The notes below the pieces were generated by a model. It was not told the origin of the DNA. It was given only the letters and a program-made list of their open reading frames with translations, and did no database searches. From Methanoregula sp. SKADARSKE-2 (lineage in GTDB: Archaea > Halobacteriota > Methanomicrobia > Methanomicrobiales > Methanospirillaceae): a stretch of DNA of 64,000 nt. The DNA lies in the NCBI GenBank assembly GCA_030919125.1, contig CP121470.1, positions 1,596,391 to 1,660,390 on the forward strand. Direction: 5' to 3'. Shown one piece after another: positions 37,114-46,225 of the stretch (position 1 is the first letter of the stretch; every line of letters starts with the position of its first letter). Both the position numbers and the translations under genes were made by a program.

Positions 37114-37656
37114 AGATGCATGGGTTACCTATCCGGAAACAATTCCTGAAGGGTTTTTACCTCTGGTTCTCCGCGCGAAGGCTCTTCTTTCTGCAGCTCT
37201 TGAGATCCTTTCTGCCCGAAGACCATCCATCCCCCCTCATCGTGAGATCTCTCCAAGGCTGGGTTTTCGGTTACCCCCACCCCTGTCAGGGGGACGGTGT
37301 CCCGTATGCTCGGTTATGAGCCCGTCCGCGGGGTGACTTGCTCATACGCAACCCCTCCAAAGACGGTGCAGCCGAATCGTTGATGTACTCTTTCACGGGC
37401 CCGGGTTGTACCCCTCCAGCCGGTCTGTTGTCTCATCCGGGGAGCGGACCGAATTTGTTTTGCATATCCTGTCGGGTGATGGTAATATCCGCCGGGGCTG
37501 CATCAGCGGGATGGAGGTTAGCCCGGCCAGGTCTTTCCTGGATCCCGATGAGTTCACCGGTAGCATAACCCCGGCTAATACCGTTGAATGTAAAAACTCT
37601 CGTTCCGGACAGAAGATGTCGGGGAACAATTGTTCCAAAGGAGAGTTGGGAAAAAA
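37114..37656. other. Intergenic region with a GGAA-N6-TTCC palindrome
   Basis: No gene was recognised. A perfect 14-bp palindrome GGAACAATTGTTCC lies at 37623-37636, just past the 3' end of the sensor pseudogene. It matches the NrpR operator form but has no promoter or gene start beside it. Confidence 0.4.
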
Positions 37657-38665
37657 TTACCGGATGAGTTCCTGGAGCGATTCAATTTGCTGGCGCAGGT
37701 CTTTCTCTTTCTCCGCAAAACCGGTGAGATCGGTCAGGATAACGTAAATGCTGACCGCGTTCTCCTTGCAGGTCGCGGTCGCCTTTCCCTGAACAAGCCT
37801 CCGGATCCCATCCTTCTGCTGGATCTAGACCCTGAACCCTGCAGGGATGTTTGCATCGGGTGTTCAGCCGGAGAGAATTTTTTCGATCTCGGCCTGCTCC
37901 ATTTCGGGGATCATTGCGGGGGTCCTTCTTGCGGTTTGTCCCTCCTTCTTGTGGAGGTGAGATTCAAAGAGCCCCATCTCTTTTGCGTTCCTCGCCCGAA
38001 TACCCGGTCATCTCCGAGATCCTCCGGTTGGCAAAGACGATCCGGTCGTTCTCGACAATGAAGATGGCGCCATGGACATTCTCGGCCGTCATCCGGAACC
38101 GTTCCTCACCCTTTCGGATAGTCCGTTCGGCAAGCACCTGCGCCGTGACATCTTCAAGGATGATGGTGAACCCCTTGCTGCCGTCATCGAAGATGGCCGG
38201 GATAAGTTTCCGGGTGAATATGCGTTCGCCCCCTTCCTTCCTCCGGAGCGTGACGGGGTGTCGTCGTCCTTCGTGCTGGTCTCGAGCAGCTCGCGCACGT
38301 CCACGTCCGGGATCTGGATGTGAGCAAGATTTTTCCGCACGGTCTTTTCGCGGGAGAGGTTGAGGAGGGTGAGGAAATTCTCGTTCACATCCACAATCCG
38401 GAACTCCTCGTCAACGACCATGATCAGTTCCCTCGAATAGCTGAGCATGGCGGAGAGCGGGATACTCTGCGAGAGGGTGAAGACTTTTGCCATCCCGATG
38501 GCCCGCATCTCGCCCTGTCCGGTGATGAGCAGGATATCGAGGTAACGGCCAACGGTATTTTTGCTCTTGCCTAAGTTCCTGTGCGATCTCGGTAACGCTC
38601 ATCCCCCTGCATCTCCCCTCAGCGTCTCCCTGATGAGCGAGTTCGTTCTGGTAATCCTGCATCAT
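37657..38665 (-). pseudogene. HTH-PAS sensor protein, multiply frameshifted
   Basis: Starts at 38665 with MMQDYQNEL and an HTH piece, GMSVTEIAQELRQEQK. After a shift it reads NTVGRYLDILLITGQGEMRA, then a PAS domain (YSRELIMVVDEEFRIVDVNE, NFLTLLNLSREKTVRKNLA). Further shifts give RIFTRKLIPAIFDDG and LEDVTAQVLAERTIRKGEER, a second PAS (AENVHGAIFIVENDRIVFAN with RRISEMTGYS), and an end ATCKENAVSIYVILTDLTGF to TAA at 37657. Proteins with this HTH-PAS arrangement sense redox, light or ligands and may bind DNA. At least four frame changes mark it as dead. Confidence 0.65.
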
Positions 38666-38782
38666 GTTACCGGCGGGCCGGTCGAGCCGGCTGGAACATT
38701 GAGTGTGGGGTGAGAAATTAATAAGGTTTGTTATAATTTACCTGTATAATCAATAAACAACACTTATTAATACAAAAATAAC

Positions 38783-38799
38783 CGACGATCTCTTCGTCG
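38783..38799 (+). promoter_or_regulatory. Hairpin in the leader of the TM-helix protein gene
   Basis: CGACGA and TCGTCG form a perfect 6-bp stem with a 5-base loop, 10 bases before ATG 38809. It lies after an AT-rich promoter stretch with TTATTAATAC at about 38764-38773. It may be a leader hairpin or an operator dyad; which cannot be told from sequence. Confidence 0.4.
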
Positions 38800-38829
38800 T
38801 TAAACATAATGGCAGAAGAGGTTGTTATA

Positions 38830-39507
38830 ATGGTGGATGGTTATGTCAATATCATCTTCGGGACGCTGGATAAGACACTCTCAACGCTTCCGGGAATTTT
38901 TGGTGCGCTCATCATCTTGATCAGCGGATGGATCCTTGGCCGGCTGCTGGGAAGAGGCGTGAGGATACTCCTGACAAAGCTGAGCGAAAATGAACGGATC
39001 AAGGATCTTGAGATCCATGGTATAGTGAAAAAGTCCGGGGTCTTCGTCGGGTATCTGGGTGATATTGCGGTCAGGTTGATTGTCTACCTGTTTGCGATCC
39101 TCGCTGCCGTGGATGTCCTGAACCTTGAGTACCTGAGCCGGATGGTCGCCGGCATTATCGCGTTCATCCCGCACATCTGTGCGTTTGTCATTATCCTTCT
39201 CGTGGGATTTATCCTGTCCGCTTACTTCATCGATCTCCTCGAAAAATACCTCAGCGAAGCGAAGGTTGGGTTGATCGGGCCTGTGCTCATCTTATTCCGG
39301 CTCCTGATCTACTTCTTCGTCATCGTCCTTGCCCTCGGCCAGCTGATGCTCGATCTCACGATCATCAACACGGTCGTCACGCCGATTGCGTGGGGCGTCG
39401 GTCTTGGGATAGGCGCAACGATCGCGATCTTCGCCTGGTACGCCATGAAGCTCAGGGGCGAGGTTATCATCGAGCGGATGAACGGTCTCCTCCGGAAGGA
39501 AGGGTAA
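38830..39507 (+). CDS. Membrane protein with conserved TM-helix repeats (mechanosensitive-channel-like)
   Basis: About 225 residues. ATG 38830 (MVDGYVNIIFG) is preferred because GAGGTT lies about 8 bases upstream; ATG 38809 in the same frame has no such site. It has four or five spans, including LSTLPGIFGALIILISGWIL, the G-R-L-L-G-R-G turn, and a repeat in LIVYLFAILAAVDVLNLEYL and FIPHICAFVIILLVGFILSA. This is the 'conserved TM helix' repeat shared with small mechanosensitive-channel-related proteins of archaea and bacteria such as CmpX. The MscS pore/beta domain is absent. A role in osmotic response is possible but not shown. Confidence 0.7.
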   Translation: MVDGYVNIIFGTLDKTLSTLPGIFGALIILISGWILGRLLGRGVRILLTKLSENERIKDLEIHGIVKKSGVFVGYLGDIAVRLIVYLFAILAAVDVLNLEYLSRMVAGIIAFIPHICAFVIILLVGFILSAYFIDLLEKYLSEAKVGLIGPVLILFRLLIYFFVIVLALGQLMLDLTIINTVVTPIAWGVGLGIGATIAIFAWYAMKLRGEVIIERMNGLLRKEG

Positions 39508-39659
39508 CAGGAATTTTTTCTCTTTTTTGAAATTTCGTGCTGAAGGAGTAATTTTTTTTAAATTTTCCGGATTTCCGGCCCTGTCGATCCCTTGGCAAGA
39601 CCGGCTGCCTGCGCCACTATAAAAGATACAGAACCCGGAGTATTGGGAGAGTGACTGCC

Positions 39660-39952
39660 ATGACCCTGACTGTTGTTGCAAAAATAGAGGCAAAAGCCGG
39701 TACCGCAGATACCGTTCACACCGAACTCACAAGACTTATCGAGCCCAGCTGCACAAAAGATGCAGGGTGCATCAGCCGCGAACTGTACCTGGACAAAAAT
39801 GATCCCCGGCTTTTCTTCTCTCTCGAAACCTGGTGAGAGCGAGGAACTCCTGAAGAGGCCTCTCAACTCAAGGCCATCTCAAAGCCTGCGCGAGGGCAAC
39901 CGACGGCTTTGTCGGGAAAAGCGAAGTGCATCTCCTTACTCAATCCGATTGA
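39660..39952 (+). pseudogene. Antibiotic-biosynthesis-monooxygenase (ABM) domain protein, frameshifted
   Basis: Starts MTLTVVAKIEAKAGTADTV (ATG 39660), continues with CTKDAGCISRELYLDKNDPR and LFFSLETW, then meets TGA. In other frames the rest of the domain is clear: ESEELLKR with LNSR, then LKACARATDGFVGKSEVHLL to TGA at 39952. Comparison suggests one inserted T (TGGTGAG for TGGGAG) and one further one-base change about 50 bases on. ABM proteins are ferredoxin-fold oxygenases or heme-related enzymes. The domain is otherwise well kept, so inactivation was recent or the changes are sequence errors. Confidence 0.7.
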
Positions 39953-40119
39953 TCCCAAATCCCTGGTTGCTTCCGCCTTTTTTTAGCCGGGAAACCTTTT
40001 CTTTTTGGACAGTGCATCCTTACCTGTTTGGCAGGGCTCTCTCTCCCTGCTGTTAAGAGGTGGTATTCTCATTCACGGCAGGATCTCCAGGCGGCACCCG
40101 GCGCGGAACCGGAAAGAAC

Positions 40120-40632
40120 GTGCGCGGCCTGAGGGAAGCCGATCTCTGGTACTCCTGTCCTCACTGCAGCTCTCGGGATAAGGAATTCCATGCGCTCTGT
40201 CCTGCCTGCGGACGCCCGTTTGTCCGGGATTATATTGACTGGCGGGTCCACCCGCGTGATCCTGAACGGACCGGAACCTTCTTTTACGATGCGTTCTGGG
40301 CACGGTTCTGGTTACTCGCGGTGATAATAGCCGTCGTTGTTCCGTTCATCCTCGGATGGGTCTTCGGTGCCGGCCTCGTGCTGTACCTGCCATTCTGCTC
40401 TCTTCGCTGTTTTTTGGAGTCCAGTCCATCCTCCGGGTCCCTTTGTACGTTTCGCAAGGCTCGCAGGCACAATTCCCGGATTGACCTTGGCATTCAGCAC
40501 GGGGGAGATGTGGTGAAAAAAAGGGTTTGTCCTCCTCTCCGTCTGACTGCCCGGAGCGAGACCGGGACTTTTCCTGCCCGCCAACTCCCGGCAGTATCGC
40601 CTGCCCCGGCCCGTCCTGTTATACCCTGCTAG
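40120..40632 (+). CDS. Zinc-ribbon membrane protein, C-terminus possibly frameshifted
   Basis: Begins about GTG 40120 (MRGLREADLWYSCPHCSSRD); a longer frame from 40060 adds unlikely sequence. A C-x2-C...C-x2-C zinc ribbon (CPHCSSRDKEFHALCPACG) is followed by FYDAFWARFWLLAVIIAVVV and a second hydrophobic piece. After GLVLYLPF the open frame becomes Ser/Arg/Pro-rich, whereas the next frame reads LFAVFWSPVHPPGPFVRFAR and ends sensibly with TLAFSTGEMW and a stop near 40513. A one-base shift near 40390-40400 is therefore likely. Function unknown; such proteins often sit in the membrane with the ribbon inside the cell. It overlaps the end of the convergent YkgJ gene. Confidence 0.5.
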   Translation: MRGLREADLWYSCPHCSSRDKEFHALCPACGRPFVRDYIDWRVHPRDPERTGTFFYDAFWARFWLLAVIIAVVVPFILGWVFGAGLVLYLPFCSLRCFLESSPSSGSLCTFRKARRHNSRIDLGIQHGGDVVKKRVCPPLRLTARSETGTFPARQLPAVSPAPARPVIPC

Positions 40633-41108
40633 ACAACGGTATATCCGGCCCGGGTCAGGATCTCACTTACCCGCCGTTCCCATTCAGTCTCGTCTGCTAT
40701 CGAGAGTCCGGCGACCTCGCCGTTCCAGAGTGCCCGGAGATAGCCATCTGGTGTGGAAAGAACCCGGGAACCATCCTGCACCTTCCCGATCCTGTCTCCA
40801 GTGCTATCGAGAAGAAGGATCCGGAAGCACGCGTACTGCCGGCAGAGTTCCGGACGGGAGTTGTGCGCTGTGCAGATAACAACTCCCGGCGATTTTTCCC
40901 GGAGGAACGGGCAGGCCAGCTGCCGGCTCTTCACGGTATCCTGGGCGAGAAAGAGATCTTTTTTTTCCGGATCGATAGTCACCCGCCGTTCTTCTCCCGT
41001 CGGGATATAGTGTATCCGGAATGCGAGTGGCTCCTCTGTTTCCACGATCTCAATGATCTCGCCCATCGTGCTGCAACACCCGCCGCACTGCCGGCAGATA
41101 AAAGTCAT
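40629..41108 (-). CDS. YkgJ-family cysteine cluster protein
   Basis: A 159-residue protein from ATG 41108 (MTFICRQCGGCCSTMGEIIE). The C-x2-C-x2-C-C motif at the N-terminus, then CPFLREKSPGVVICTAHNSR and PELCRQYAC, is the YkgJ/Zn-or-Fe-S cluster signature. The full set of cysteines is present. The biochemical role of the family is not settled; members are often metal-binding and sometimes linked to flagella or oxidoreductases. An in-frame ATG at 41231 adds 41 residues without conserved features and was rejected. The gene ends four bases inside the convergent zinc-ribbon gene. Confidence 0.75.
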   Translation of the reverse strand: MTFICRQCGGCCSTMGEIIEIVETEEPLAFRIHYIPTGEERRVTIDPEKKDLFLAQDTVKSRQLACPFLREKSPGVVICTAHNSRPELCRQYACFRILLLDSTGDRIGKVQDGSRVLSTPDGYLRALWNGEVAGLSIADETEWERRVSEILTRAGYTVV

Positions 41109-41847
41109 GATCTCTCCACTCCCGGTTGCAGATACCGGTCGATAAACCCGATGCTCTCTTGTAAAACCTGAAGATCTGCGGGGAATTTTTCCCGGGCCAT
41201 CCACGAGCGATCCAGAAGTCATAGGGTTCAAAAAAATATATTCAGGTTCATGGCGGTTCCCATAACCCTCCCGAACCCGGGAGCTGACCGCAGCCTGGCG
41301 TGCGTACCGGGAGGAGCTGGTCCGGGAGGGCAGAATCGATGGAGGTGGAGACGACCAGAGCCGGTCCTCTCTGCCAGAGGTTCCGGCCCTGGCTTTGCGG
41401 TCCTCTCCTCTGAAGTGCGGGCGCAGTTGCCGAGCTCATCTTCTCGGCATTTGTCAGCTGCCGGTCCTTGAAAGAGACCGCAGAGGATCTCAAAAACGAT
41501 CCGGGGCGGATGTGAAGGGACGGCGTACCGGATCATCCGGAGGGAGATCCGGCGGCTTCAGCACGAGCGGGATCTCCTGCAATTCCGGGAGCGGGGATAC
41601 GAGAGGGTATAGGGCGCATCGATCTCGAAAAGGGCGCACCCACCGGCCGGAACGGGAAGATCTTCGCTATCGATGATCCGATCTGGACCGAGCTGGATCT
41701 CGAAGGATGCATCTGCTGGTGTGAACCGGTAGTACCGGATCCTTAAAAGACGTTTTTTATCAAAATTTCCGGTGGCAGCTCAGGGCAGGGTGCGACGGTT
41801 TTATAAATTTCCGGGTTGACAAGCGGGCGACATCATCTCCAGGATCC
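41109..41847. other. Non-coding stretch with coding-like fragments
   Basis: On the plus strand, pieces such as ELTAAWRAYREELVREGRID (near 41280-41340), AYRIIRREIRRLQHERDLLQ (near 41525-41590) and GRIDLEKGAPTGRNGKIFAI with DDPIWTELDLEGCICWCEPV (41611-41746) read like real protein. They lie in different frames and no family is recognised. They may be remains of one or two decayed genes upstream of the hydrogenase fragment. Confidence 0.35.
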
Positions 41848-42180
41848 ATGAGACACCCCCGGCACGAGTGCCACGCGAGACGTGTGCTGAAGATCGAAAG
41901 CGGGGGATCGTTTGAGCGCGGCGAACGGGTCAGCATCACGCCCGCCCGGGGGTTTGAGAAGTTCATCGGGAAACCGTCCGAGAGCGTGCCCCGGCTCATC
42001 TCCCGGGTCTGTAGCCTCTGCCCGATAGCCCACGCGCTCGCGCTCATCATTGGGATCTTCTGCATGGAGGTCTTCCCGTATGAGGGGCTCATCCAGATCG
42101 TCGAAGAGGATGCGGGAAGGAGACGGGAAGCGGTTAAAATGATGGAGGTGGCGAAGGGGAGGTTCCCGGTCTCTATGGGG
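41848..42180 (+). pseudogene. FrhA-like F420-hydrogenase large-subunit fragment
   Basis: The plus strand reads MRHPRHECHARRVLKIESGG, then FERGERVSITPARGFEKFIG, PSESVPRLISRVCSLCPIAH and ALALIIGIF. This matches the start of coenzyme F420 hydrogenase alpha: T-R-x-E-G-H-A-R, the S-x-T-P-V-R-G-F-E-K loop, and the first Ni-ligand motif, here C-S-L-C-P-I-A-H instead of C-G-I-C-P-I-A-H. After about 75 residues the match stops and only a loose similarity (AGRRREAVKMMEVAK) remains, so most of the 400-residue enzyme, including the C-terminal Ni ligands, is missing. It cannot be active. Confidence 0.6.
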
Positions 42181-42814
42181 CGGGGTGCTCCCTTATTTTG
42201 TCCCTCACTCGGAGATCCGGAGGTACGTGCAGCCGGGATCCCAGGTTCGCTTCGATTTCGCCGGAAACCTTGCCGCTATCTCGTGCGGTTCGGCGGGAGC
42301 CTCTGGGAGCGCGCGCTTGCCGCGGGATCTTTTTGAGACCCGCCCGATGGGGGAGGCAAAGCCCGGCCTTGAGCTGACGACACGGCTCGCGGCAGAGAAG
42401 ATCGCCCGGAAGAACCGGAAGGTGCTCAAAGACCGGGCAACGATGGGTGTGGGGAAGGCGCTCCGGAGCCCGTACCAGTGAAGCACCGCCATTCGGCCCG
42501 GTGCACCGGGCAAACCGCACCCGTGCGGGAAGCAGGAAGCAAGAGTACCGTGGTGCTCCGGTGGTCCATCTGCACCTGGATCTTCTCCCGCACCTTCAGT
42601 TTCGGCGATCTTTTCGGAGAGAGAGGCCCCCGGAGGTGTTGATATCTCCTTCTTCGCCAACCCGGTCGGTGGAGATCCTGGGGGCGAAAGGGTCCAGGAC
42701 CGGCAAACGGTCCGGATCGGGGGATGCTTGTCGGAGCATGCCCGTGCGCTGCACGGGCCGGGGCAGACCGGCAAAACCATTAAACCTTTTTTCCACCTTG
42801 CATGATCTGTAGCA
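42181..42814. other. Stretch between the hydrogenase fragment and F390 synthetase
   Basis: A plus-strand open frame from about 42185 to 42481 includes FVPHSEIRRYVQPGSQVRFD and LELTTRLAAEKIARKNRKVL, which looks coding but is not recognised and has no clear start. It may be the tail of another broken gene. The last 50 bases before 42815 hold ATTAAACCTTTTT, a TATA-like promoter for the next gene. Confidence 0.35.
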
Positions 42815-44164
42815 ATGCCGGCGTACTACAATCCCATCGAGACGATGGATCGCGACAGCCTCGACACCCTGATCGATGAACGGGTACGGTATACTGTCAG
42901 GTACGCAAATGAGCACTCGCCCTTCTACCACCACTGGTTCCGCAAGAACGGGATCAACCCGGACGAGATCCGGCTGCACGAGGACCTTCTGAACCTCCCG
43001 GTCATCTCGGGAAAGATTATCCGCGAGCACCAGCCGCCGGTCTCGCAGGATTTCCGGTTCCTCTCAACGGACTGGGCGAATGTCTTCACCATCCAGGAGA
43101 CGAGCGGGACGAGCGGCACACCGAAGAGCTTCTTCCTCACCTGGGAGGACTGGAGGCGGTACGCGGAGAAGTACGCACGGAGTTTCGTCTCGCAGGGTTT
43201 CGGGGCTGAGGACCGGGTCGTCGTCTGCGCCTCGTACGGGATGAACGTGGGGGCGAACACGATGACCCTTGCCGCCCGGCGGCTCAAGATGACCATCATC
43301 CCGTTCGGGAGGTGCGACTTTGCTCCCCGGGTCATCACCGGCTACCGTCCCACGGCGATCGTGGGCAGTGTCTTCAAGCTCATCCGGCTTGCCCACCGGC
43401 TTAAAAGCGAGGGGATCGATCCGAAGGAGACTTCGCTTGGACGGCTCGTGGCGGGCGGAGAGAGTTTTGCCGATGAGTCGAGGGCGTATCTTGCGGAGAT
43501 GTGGGACTGCCCGGTGTACAACACGTACGGGAGCACGGAAGGGACGATGTGCGGGGAGTGCACGGCGCTTGCCGGGCTCCATGTGCCGGAGGATCTCGTC
43601 CACCTCGACATCTACGACCCGCAGATGCGGGAGTTCTTACCCGATGGCAGGACCGGCCGGGCGGTCCTGACCACGCTCCTGCCGGAGGGAGCAGAGGCGG
43701 GGATGCTGCTCCTGAACTATGATACCGAGGATACGACCTCGGTTATCTCCCAGTCCCGGTGTGCCTGCGGCCGGACTCATATGCGGATCGTCAACCCGCA
43801 GCGCGAGGCCGAGACGGTCCGGCTCTTTGGCGCCACGGTGAACCGGGTGGATATCGAAGCCGGCGTCTTCCAGCCGGAGAATATGCAGTACCTCAACGGA
43901 GAGTACGAGGCATTTGTGTACGATGGTGAATCCGGGAGCGTGGTTATCCGCATCTCGATGGAGTGCATGGATCCGGAGTCGGCGGACAAGCGGCTTATCG
44001 AAGACCGGTTCACTGAAAGGTTCCTCTGGAACAACAGAGCACTGGCAGGATACGTTGCCGACCGGGCGGTCTTGATACTCTTCAATTTTGTAAAGCCCGG
44101 CGAGCTCGAGCTTCACCGGATCAAGGGCCGGGCAAAGCGGCTGGTGGACCGGCGGGCGGGGTAA
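42815..44164 (+). CDS. ftsA: Coenzyme F390 synthetase / phenylacetate-CoA-ligase-like adenylate-forming enzyme
   Basis: A 449-residue AMP-forming enzyme. Its motifs are the phosphate-binding loop TIQETSGTSGTPKSFFLTW (about residues 90-108), the A5 motif VYNTYGSTEGTMCGECTALA and the A7/A8 region MLLLNYDTEDTTSVIS with CACGRTHMRIVNPQREAE. The family comprises phenylacetate-CoA ligases and the methanogen enzymes that join AMP or GMP to coenzyme F420 to give F390 on oxygen exposure. In a methanogen, with an F420-hydrogenase fragment just upstream, F390 synthetase is the more likely identity, although several paralogues of unknown substrate exist. ATTAAAC about 30 bases upstream is a probable TATA box with a short leader. 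Confidence 0.7.
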   Translation: MPAYYNPIETMDRDSLDTLIDERVRYTVRYANEHSPFYHHWFRKNGINPDEIRLHEDLLNLPVISGKIIREHQPPVSQDFRFLSTDWANVFTIQETSGTSGTPKSFFLTWEDWRRYAEKYARSFVSQGFGAEDRVVVCASYGMNVGANTMTLAARRLKMTIIPFGRCDFAPRVITGYRPTAIVGSVFKLIRLAHRLKSEGIDPKETSLGRLVAGGESFADESRAYLAEMWDCPVYNTYGSTEGTMCGECTALAGLHVPEDLVHLDIYDPQMREFLPDGRTGRAVLTTLLPEGAEAGMLLLNYDTEDTTSVISQSRCACGRTHMRIVNPQREAETVRLFGATVNRVDIEAGVFQPENMQYLNGEYEAFVYDGESGSVVIRISMECMDPESADKRLIEDRFTERFLWNNRALAGYVADRAVLILFNFVKPGELELHRIKGRAKRLVDRRAG

Positions 44165-44293
44165 CCCCTCTCCCTGAGCCACTCCGGTCCGTTGTTCTGG
44201 TCTGGAAAAACCGGGATGACGGAGAGGTGCCGGATCTTTCCCTGCCCGGCGCAAGAAGATTGGGAGACGAAAAGGGGTCGTTCCTTCTGCTCG

Positions 44294-45361
44294 CTATTCC
44301 CCGATGAGCCGGTCTGCGGCTGCGACCGCTTCTCCCGCGTCCCGGGCGAACGCGTCGGCACCGACCCGCTGCCAGAGATCCGGCACGATCCCGAACGTGT
44401 ACCCGCCGACGATGACCTTCGCCTTCTTCGCCACCGGATCTGCCCTGAGGGACCGGATGATATAGCGGACGAAGGTGATATCGTACGGCAGGGTCGAGGA
44501 GATCGCGACCACGTCCGCGTTCCTGTCCCGGGCCGCCTGGATCAGGCTCTGCGCGGGGGTGTTTGCCCCGATGTAGTACGTATTCCAGCCATCGATCTCG
44601 AAGAAATCGGTGACCATCCGTATCCCCACTTCATGCAGTTCGCTCTCGACACACGCGGCAACGAGCGTCTTTCCTCCCTGCCGGGTCTTATCGGGCGGGA
44701 TGATCCTGTCGTGGAGGTACGAGACGGAGAGCTGGACCGAGGCGGTCACGAAGTGCTCTTCAGCCACGGAGATCTTCCGCAGCTGCCAGAGCCGGCCGGT
44801 CTCGCGCAGAACGGGCTGGAAGATTCCAAGGTAGATCTCCTTGACCGGTATTTCGGATTCGAGTGCGCCGGAGATGATGTCCCGGGCTCTCCCGCGATCC
44901 GGGATGAGGAGGGCATCGAGATAGGCTTGTGCGGTGGCAGAGTGGGGATTATCCGGGGACAGAAATGACGGGACTAGTGCAGGGCCGCTCTCCAGATCGA
45001 GAATACTTTCCCGGATGATGGTGTGGGCCCGGGCCGCAAGTTCCGAGGGCAGTTCCTCGCTGACAATTTCGTCAAGTGCAGCAAGGGTTCTTCTGAGATA
45101 ATTCCCGGGAAGTTTCTCTTCCGCAAAGTAAACCCGGGCCCAGCGGGTATAGTCCGTAAAGATCGCCGCGCTTTCGAGAGCGAGGGCTTCCTGGAGATAG
45201 CGGATCCGGGTCCGGAGATCCTCCATTATCAGACTTTTCTGTGCGGGGCTGAAACTTTGTCGCGCTCCCTTCCCGGCTGCATACCGGTCTAACGCCCGGC
45301 CTGCGAGCCCTCCCCGGTCAAGACTTACCGCGTGGTACATGGGTGGTTTTGCGGGATCCAT
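44294..45361 (-). CDS. Cobalamin-binding regulatory/transfer protein
   Basis: A 355-residue protein with an N-terminal helical region and a C-terminal B12-binding domain. The four-helix cap is marked by EIYLGIFQPVLRETGRLWQL and the E-H pair in ISVAEEHFVTASVQLSVSYL, as in CarH/LitR-type sensors and methionine-synthase caps. The Rossmann-like domain has the lower-ligand motif CVESELHEVGIRMVTDFFEI (D/E-x-H-x-x-G), DVVAISSTLPYDITFVRYII and VIVGGYTFGIVPDLWQRVGA. No DNA-binding domain is attached. It could sense B12 or light, or carry methyl groups. ATG 45361 is used; ATG 45226 (MEDLRTRIRYLQEA) is an alternative. Confidence 0.75.
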   Translation of the reverse strand: MDPAKPPMYHAVSLDRGGLAGRALDRYAAGKGARQSFSPAQKSLIMEDLRTRIRYLQEALALESAAIFTDYTRWARVYFAEEKLPGNYLRRTLAALDEIVSEELPSELAARAHTIIRESILDLESGPALVPSFLSPDNPHSATAQAYLDALLIPDRGRARDIISGALESEIPVKEIYLGIFQPVLRETGRLWQLRKISVAEEHFVTASVQLSVSYLHDRIIPPDKTRQGGKTLVAACVESELHEVGIRMVTDFFEIDGWNTYYIGANTPAQSLIQAARDRNADVVAISSTLPYDITFVRYIIRSLRADPVAKKAKVIVGGYTFGIVPDLWQRVGADAFARDAGEAVAAADRLIGE

Positions 45362-45629
45362 AGGTCTCTTGTCCCCACTTCTCCTAGTGAGAGAATCCCT
45401 CTGAACCGTTATTAGCTTTCCTGCGATCGCTCACCGGGTCAGGATCCCTGCGGTACCGGCGGCCCCGATAAATCCGGTCGTCTTTCCCGCGTCCCTTCGG
45501 GTTATCTTACCTGCAGATCGGTGCCACCTATCCTAATCGAACCTTTATGAGAGCTTTTGCTGGTTGAGGGTTCCGAAAAAGAGGGGGGGAATTTGAGAAC
45601 GAGGGGAGAGGAAATCAGTGAGCGCCACT

Positions 45630-45753
45630 CTACACGATTTCTGCATAGCCTACAACCGTTCCGTTATGTGCGTCGATGTACAGTGTTCCCCCCATAAGAT
45701 ATTGCGGTTTCCCCGTGCCATGGGTAACATCAAAGGCCCACGTCAAGACATTC
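45630..45753 (-). pseudogene. 3' remnant of a second copy of the neighbouring lipoprotein
   Basis: The minus strand ends at TAG 45630 after VLTWAFDVTHGTGKPQYLMG and GTLYIDAHNGTVVGYAEIV. This lines up with the end of the next gene: LAWFLDINHKTGPSGYLTGG and LVIIDAHDRSVLRYTAID. The rest of the copy is missing, so it is the stub of a tandem duplicate. The alternation of strand and 'IDAHxGxVV' turn resembles PepSY-type domains. Confidence 0.55.
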
Positions 45754-45774
45754 AAGCATCATAATTTTCCACCA

Positions 45775-46206
45775 TTAATCGATTGCTGTGTAACGGAGTA
45801 CACTCCTGTCATGGGCATCTATGATGACTAAGCCGCCGGTAAGATACCCGGAAGGGCCAGTCTTGTGATTAATATCCAAGAACCATGCCAGCCGTTGCCG
45901 GGATATGGTGAGATATTCATCTGACACTTCCGAAGGCAAAACACCAATTGGTTGAGATTGGACCTTTGGCATCAAAGCACCGAAGTTCCGGACCAGGGAA
46001 GATACGCTCCCCAATTCTTTTTTGTTCCCCTGGCGTATCTCGTCTAAAGATATCGGGGGGTCCTGGTTGCGGATTTCCCAGAGATACTGTTGGCCATTCG
46101 CGGCGGTTTTCATCCCGAGTGCCTGGACCGTACACCCAATCAGCCGACTGAGTACAAGCACAGTAACGAGAAACCGAGCCGGAATTTTACCGTTAATTTT
46201 TGTCAT
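45775..46206 (-). CDS. Small lipoprotein with PepSY-like C-terminus
   Basis: About 143 residues from ATG 46206 (MTKINGKIPARFLVTVLVLS); GGGG lies 6-7 bases upstream. A signal sequence ends in the lipobox RLIGC. The middle (YLWEIRNQDPPISLDEIRQG) is unfamiliar. The end, RQRLAWFLDINHKTGPSGYL and VIIDAHDRSVLRYTAID, looks like a PepSY-type repeat, in which 'V-D-A-x-T-G-x-V' turns are typical. Probably membrane-anchored outside the cell. AT-rich compared with the flanking housekeeping genes. A related stub follows directly downstream. Confidence 0.6.
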   Translation of the reverse strand: MTKINGKIPARFLVTVLVLSRLIGCTVQALGMKTAANGQQYLWEIRNQDPPISLDEIRQGNKKELGSVSSLVRNFGALMPKVQSQPIGVLPSEVSDEYLTISRQRLAWFLDINHKTGPSGYLTGGLVIIDAHDRSVLRYTAID

Positions 46207-46225
46207 GTGCATCCCCGCTCTGTAG

